Source: Magnaporthiopsis rhizophila (taxonomy: Eukaryota > Ascomycota > Sordariomycetes > Magnaporthales > Magnaporthaceae). From it: 64,000 nt of DNA. The DNA lies in assembly GCA_003049465.1 (NCBI GenBank), contig PYSS01000084.1, forward strand, positions 62,001 to 126,000. Reading direction: 5' to 3'. A program made the position numbers and the translations under genes. Of the stretch, positions 57,787 through 64,000 are shown in pieces. Numbering within the stretch: position 1 is the first letter of the stretch; the number at the start of each line of letters is the position of its first letter. Below the pieces are notes generated by a model. The model made no database searches. It was not told the DNA's origin and saw only the letters and a program-made list of their open reading frames with translations.

Positions 57787-60700
57787 TTTTAACTGATCCT
57801 GTTCAGTATTTACCGGAGGTAATAAGCAGTAACAATTATATCAATTGCAGGCAAAAAACCCGAGGGTATTATTATTGCTAGCAAAATGTATAATAATCCT
57901 TCGGCGGCCATACAAGCACTTATCGCGAAAATCGAAAAATTTAAAAAAGCTCAAACAAAGCCCCACATTACCGTCAAATCTTACAAATTCCCCTTATCCG
58001 ACAAATATAATAGGAAAAAAAACAAAATCAAAATGTTTCTGATTAAATACAAAGGGTATTTTTTATTTTATCGAGACCATTTTTAACGGGAGGAACAGAA
58101 AGTTACTTATGCGGCTATACACCTGAATAGCAAAATTAAAAACTGGTTCAAGCCCATTTGGTTTAACTACCTAAAAGGGTATAACAAATCCAAAAAAAAA
58201 ACCAAATTAATATTTGCCAATTTCGAAAAGTTCGGTGAAAAAATTACCAAAATTTTCGGACAGGTTAATAAAAAATAAATAACCGAAAGGAAATTGCTTT
58301 AGCTCCGATAAAAAGGCCCCGTATTAATTTATATTTCCAAATTCCAGCAACTAATTAACAAACTCGATTGAACGAAAAATACTAAAATAACCCAGCTTTA
58401 TTAAAGGCTGAGGAATAATGTGAAAAATAAGCTATCCAAACAGGAATAACCTGAAAATTTTATTAATTATATTATTATGGCCGTTCGTATTAGTAATAAA
58501 TTATATAAATATTGCTTTAAAAAAAAAGTTTAGCAAACCAAGCCAATAGTGCAAAATAATAAAGCCAATCAGAAAAAAGCGAAATAATAACAATTCACGG
58601 CTTATAATATACACCCTGAACCTATAAATTTTAGCGCAAAAGTTATACACCAGTACAAAAAACAAAAGTATATTAGGTTTAAAAATCCAAAAAATGGGAA
58701 ATATTTTAAATATGGGAAAAAAGGATATATTAAAAAAAACTGTCCTTAAAAAAACCGATAAACGGCCATTTTTCGCCGAAAAGGTGCACCAGAGGGCCGT
58801 TAGTTTATAACCCCAAATTTTCCCAAAACAACCGAATAAGTATTAGAAGGAAGCCTGTGCCCCGGAGCATCGTTCAATTAAACCTATTATTTTAATGGGA
58901 ACTGTATAACCTATTATTCCGATAAAAATGCCACAGGTTATTATCCTAAACAATAATTTGTTATATTGCAATAAGCTGGCCAACCCCGGGGTGGTGGCAA
59001 AAAATTCGAAAAGTTAGCCCGGTGCAAAAATGTGTTAGATATTTTGGTTAACGATTTTGGAGGAAATTTAAATACAAATACGGAGGTGGAATTGCTTTTG
59101 GGTCAAATATATTAGCTGTAAGCCCAAAAAAAAAAATTGGGCCTGATAAAATACTGAAAAATCACGAAAATGGACCTTAATAATAAGGAACCCAGCAAGG
59201 AATAATATATGGTTAATTTTAAAAAATTTCAGCAAAAATTTGATTAGTAACTAATCGATATAAAAAAATAATTCTTTATAACCAAAAAGAAAATACGGAA
59301 GGTATATACCTTATTTAGGTTTCTGGAAATAGATTGGTGGTTTTAGGATTAGCCCAAACCTATTAGCGGTTTAATGCGCAAAAAACTGGCGCAAAATAAT
59401 AAGAGAAAGCTTTTGGATTGGTTAAAGAATAACCAGTTGGTTATTTATTACGGGGCACTATTTGAAAATATTCCGAACCTGAACTAACGGTTAATGCGGC
59501 TATATGCGTTAAATTACAAAAATATGGACCCCGATATAGGCTATTATAATAAATTTTTTTGGGCTAAATGCTTATATAATAATTATAAGTAATATATGGC
59601 CAAAAAGCTAAAGCATAATTTTTTTTTACGGAGAAAGGGAGAAAAATTAGTGCGGTACCCATAATAAAAATACCAGTTTCCGAAATGGTAAATGGCAAAA
59701 ATGGATTATAAAAGTTTCGCAGCAATCTTTATATTATTATTAGTTTATTTTATAATATGCTTGGCAGGAATTTTTATATATCAGATGTGCGGAAAACCGG
59801 AGTGCAAAATATATATAAAAAAAAAAGCAAAGGCCTGGACGAATGGGTTTGCCCGATCGATAGGAACAGTTAGGGCCCAGCAATAGGCGCCTCAAACAAA
59901 AAACTAAAAAATTTACCCAAAAATAAGGCACGGGTAGGACAATAACCAGCAAAATCCCTAACAGCAACAATTACCGACCAGTATAAATATATCAGGATAA
60001 TAATATATTAAAAAGGGCAAAAAATAAGAATTATGATTAATTGCGGAGCCCAAAAAAATTATTTTTTATTAAAAGCGGTAAAAAGGTACAGTATTCCAAT
60101 ATATTAAAAAAAGGAACCATATAATTTTATAATAGTAAAATAGAAGCCAATCACGTTTAATAAAAAAAGGATTGATATTAAAATTAATTATTTCAAGTTT
60201 CGATTTTTGAGGAAAATTTGCAAAATAATCCTGAACGTTATAAATATAAAAAAAAAAACCTAATTTTAAGCTTTCCATAGCTTAAAAAATATAATTCCCT
60301 GATAAATTGGGTTACCGAACAGATTTAATGGAAAAAGTTATTATTAACCAGCAGGGAAATCCAACAGCCACGGGCCCCGGATAATAAAAATTAAACGCCA
60401 GAAAAGATAGCCGTAATAGCAGCAAAATATAGCAATCAGCCCTGGCAAACCGTACTAACCGAAACGCTAGCAAATACGAATGCAAACGAACCTAACAAGC
60501 AGAAAATTATCAAAAATGGACTTAAAAATATCCCTAAAAAATACTATAAATACTGGAGGTTATTTCAGAAAAATTTAGAAATGGTATTACCGGAATACGG
60601 ACCGTTTGATTATAAAATTAAGCTTAAACTGGGAGCACAGTTTAAGTACCAAAAGCTGTATTAATTAAATCCTCGGCAAAAAAAGCTGTTGCAAAAACAG

Positions 60701-63700
60701 CTAAAGGAAAAAATCAGGAAGGGATTTACCAAACCTTTCGATTTTTTTGTAGGATATGGAATTTTATTTGTTTTTAAAAAAAATGGGAAAAAACGGATAT
60801 ATATCGATTATTATTTGTTAAATTAAAAAATGATAAAAGATTGGTATCCTTTATTTTTAATTAACAAATTTAAAAATAGGTTTAAAAAAAGCCGGTGGTT
60901 TATAACCCTAAATTTATGCAAAATTTATAGCTTGCTAAAAATTAAAAAGGGGGATAAATGGAAAATTGTTTTTCGGACCAAATTTGAAATGTTCGAATTA
61001 CTGGTAATAATTTTCGGGCTTACTAATGCACCAGCTATATTCCAGTAAATAATTAACCACGTATTACAAAAATATTTTGATATTTTTACCTTTGCATACC
61101 TGGATAATATCCTAATTTTTTCAGATATATTGGAAAAATATAAATAGCACATGCATAAAGTGCTATAAAAATTGCAAAATGCAAAGCTTTTAGTTAACCC
61201 GGACAAATGCATATGGCATTTTTTAAAGGTAATTTTCCTCGGGTTTATTATCAAATAAGGGAAAATTTGGATAAAACTTAAAAAAATATAGGCGGTAAAA
61301 AATTGGCCTGTACCCACCACAATTAGGGAAATATAAAACTTTTTGGGATTCCTAAACTTTTACCGAAAATTTATCCGAAATTTTAACAAAAAAGCCATAT
61401 TATTTACGGATTTTACCAAAAATAATACCCAATTTTATTAAGGGATATAAAAATAAACAGCTTTTAATTTGCTAAAAAAAGCTATTATCCAAGCACCGGT
61501 ACTGGCAATACCAAACCCAAAAAAACCCTTTAAAATTGAAATTAATATATCGGATTTTATTATTAAAGGATAATTAAAATAGCGAAACGATTAAAAAAAA
61601 CTGCACTTTTGCATATTTTTTTTGCAAAAATTAAATAAACCAAAGCTAAATTATCAGATCCATAATAAAAAATTTTTTGCTATTATTAAAATTTTGGAAA
61701 AATGAAAGGTATATTTGTGCAAAACCAACCATTAAATTATAATATACATCGATTATAAAAACCTATTATAATTTATTATTAGCCAAGCGCTAAACAAAAA
61801 ATAAATCCGATAAAACCAGTTTTTTTAAAATTATAACCTCCGGATTAAGGTTAAAAAAGGGTTAAAAAACGGCCGAGCGGATGTTTTAAGCCGTTAATTA
61901 AACCATTAGATAGATATACCACCAAAAACATGCGCAATTTTGGCCAAAAAACCAAACGGATCCCTAATTCCGGCATAACGGGCGTTGGCCAAAATAATCC
62001 GACAGGAAAACTGGACCCCAGAAAAAATCCAATAAATTTATAGCCAAATGGCTAATGGATACCAAAGGGTTACTAAAACCTGGAAAAGATTTTATTAGTA
62101 TTATAAATTTATAAAAATCCGCGCCGAAATATAGAAAATAATTAAAAATTATAAAAATTATGCAAAAAATAAAACAAATAGATACAAGCCTTATAAATTG
62201 CTCCAGCTTTTGCCAGCGTTTAGCAAAATTTAGCAAAAAGTTATAATAAATTTTGTTACAGGGCTACCCAAATTAAAAAAATCCCTTACAAATGTCCAGT
62301 ACGATAATATTATGGTAATAATCGACCGATTTACCAAATATACCATATATTTGCCATTTAAGAAAAATGCAAAAATTATAAAGCTAATTTATATTTTTAT
62401 CCGAAACATAATTGCAAAATATGGAATACCAAAATATATAATCACGGACCGAAATAAATTATTTAATAGCAAATTTTGAAAATAGCTTACCGCCAGTTTA
62501 GGTGCAAAACATGCTTTTTTCACGGCCTATTATCCGCAAACAGATAGGCAAACGGAACAAATAAACCAAACTATAAAGCAATATTTATATTATTTCATTA
62601 ATTATAAACAGGATAACTGGGTATAATTATTTTTTATAGTACAATTTGCATATAACAGTTTAATGCACAAAAATACAGGGATTATGCTATTTTATACAAA
62701 TTACGGATTTATACCTATGGTGTACAAAAAGCCCAGGACAGAACCATATGCCCTAACAGCGGAAATATAGGTAAAAAAGTTTACCAAACTGTACAAAAAC
62801 CTCCAGGCAAAGCTAAAAAAATTGCAATAGCGCATATTTACGCAGGCCAACAAAAAAAAAATCAAAAAACCGATTTTTAAAAAAAGGAATAACATTTATC
62901 TTTTTTAATGCAATATTAAAACAAAACAACCAAATAATAAATTAAACCATAAAAAATTGGGACCGTTCAAAATTTTAAAAAAAATTTCCGATATTAATTA
63001 CAAATTTTAACTGTTACTAACCATGCATAATTATCCAGTTTTTTATATTAACCTGTTTAAACCAGCACCACCAGGGACTAAAAGTAACAAATTAGTAAAA
63101 ATCGACCCGAAATAAAAGTACAAAATCGAAAAAATTTTGAACAAAAAAATTATCAACGGAACCAAACATTATTTGGTCAAATAAGCAGGGTACAAAATCG
63201 AAAAAAGCATATAAAAAAAAAAAACAAACTTAAAAAATACGCCAAAAACTTTTAAAAAATACCAACAAAAGGCCCTTAAAAAGAAATTAATACCAGTGCC
63301 AGAATTTGGATTACGGCTCGGAACGCCCGTACCAAAATAATTTATCTGGTTAAAACAAAACCAGCAGATTAAGATCGGGGTTAACCCTATAATCGGCCCA
63401 GCTCGGAAATAACAAAAAAAAGTTGGGGGCCAGCAAATTTAGGGGCGCAACAGGGGCCTGCATAGCTGCTTTTTCGGCCTCCTCCCGTTCAACCCGCTCC
63501 AGCTCCTCAATACTATCAATCCCGCAACAAATGGCACGAATCAGTTTTTTATACCACTGTTTTTTTTGCTTGCGCAAACGATCAATCTTGGCCAAATAGG
63601 CTCGCAATTCTTCCTCGGCAGCCTTTAGCTCAGCTTCAGCACGGGCGTATTAAAAGCTGTACGTGCGGAGGTGCTTGGCAAAAGAACCAGAAATGTTACA

Positions 63701-64000
63701 TTGCAAGCGCCCCTAACACACACACCTTTTGCAGCAAAAAATATTACGAAAAAATGCATCGCATTGGGTAAAACCGTTGGCCTTACAGTTTAAACAAAAA
63801 AACATGGTAATAGGGGAAAAAAGTATAAATAAAAGAACATTATCTCGATAAACGGTTAATAATGCTGGCTTATGCTTTTGTACCTAACCAAATATTCTGT
63901 TAAAAAAAAAAAAACGGAAATTAATAAAAAAGGAAAAGTATTTACCACTAACGGAAGGGAGGGGTTGCAAATATGGCCAAAAAAATTTGGCCTAAAAGGG

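Larger units (their letters stand above)
57320..64000 (+). mobile_element. chromovirus (Ty3/gypsy), plus strand, cut by the window end
   Basis: The element starts with an LTR at 57320 and is the best-preserved copy. Gag begins near 57,880 (short frame MYNNPSAAIQALIAKIEKFK). A decayed CCHC zinc knuckle lies near 58,690-58,740, read GKYFKYGKKGYIKKNCP, with two Cys and the His changed to Tyr. The RT is readable at 60,700-61,220: FKKNGKKRIYIDYYLLN, FGLTNAPAIFQ and YLDNILIFS with one catalytic Asp now Asn. Integrase words occur at 62,330-62,700 (AKYGIPKYIITDRNKLF, YYPQTDRQTEQINQTIKQ, FAYNS) and a chromodomain at about 63,120-63,260. The match to 1-1647 shows that the 3' LTR should begin within roughly 20 bp after the window. 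Many stops; not functional. Confidence 0.9.

Noticed and set aside
1..64000. CRISPR arrays, phage or bacterial operons
   Set aside because: No regularly spaced repeats, and the genes have spliceosomal introns and fungal families throughout.

Overview
This window is nuclear DNA of a filamentous ascomycete (Pezizomycotina, probably Sordariomycetes). The signs are short introns of 40-180 nt with GTRNGT donors and CTNAC-type branch sites, fungal protein families (Sam50, Ubc6, SFH5-type Sec14, PDR-type ABCG, C2H2/Zn2Cys6 regulator), one tRNA, and AT-rich retrotransposon blocks whose decay looks like repeat-induced point mutation (RIP). The species cannot be named from the sequence.

Layout: (1) Positions 1 to about 7,000 are AT-rich. 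They hold the 3' end of a chromodomain Ty3/gypsy element with its LTR (1-2160), an older minus-strand retroelement remnant (about 2,330-6,160) and an LTR-like block (6662-6983). (2) Positions about 7,400 to 47,450 form a gene island. In order: MFS transporter (-), Ubc6 E2 enzyme (-), Sam50 (+), FAD monooxygenase (-), Hsp70-like ATPase (-), a repeat-bearing unknown (+), C2H2/Zn2Cys6 regulator (-), two very small genes (-), a coiled-coil protein (+), GH43 glycosidase (-), a CorA-like protein with an in-frame TGA (+), SFH5 (+), PDR-type ABC transporter (+), tRNA-Val(AAC) (-) and a DUF4291 protein (-). (3) Positions about 47,900 to 64,000 are AT-rich again. A complete minus-strand chromovirus (49318-56677, 5-bp target duplication CCATA) lies head to head with a second plus-strand copy (57320 to the window end), making a large inverted repeat.

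The island mixes housekeeping genes (outer-membrane biogenesis, ER-associated degradation, phosphoinositide transfer) with accessory ones (drug efflux, oxidoreductase, secreted hydrolase, regulator). It does not look like a biosynthetic cluster because there is no backbone synthase. No clearly new system was found. The points most worth checking are the 22-nt microexon in the MFS gene, the in-frame TGA in the CorA-like gene, the swapped U3 cores in otherwise matching LTRs, and the intergenic TAGG/CCTA tracts. Gene models with introns were built by hand from splice sites and reading-frame continuity; start codons are the least certain part.
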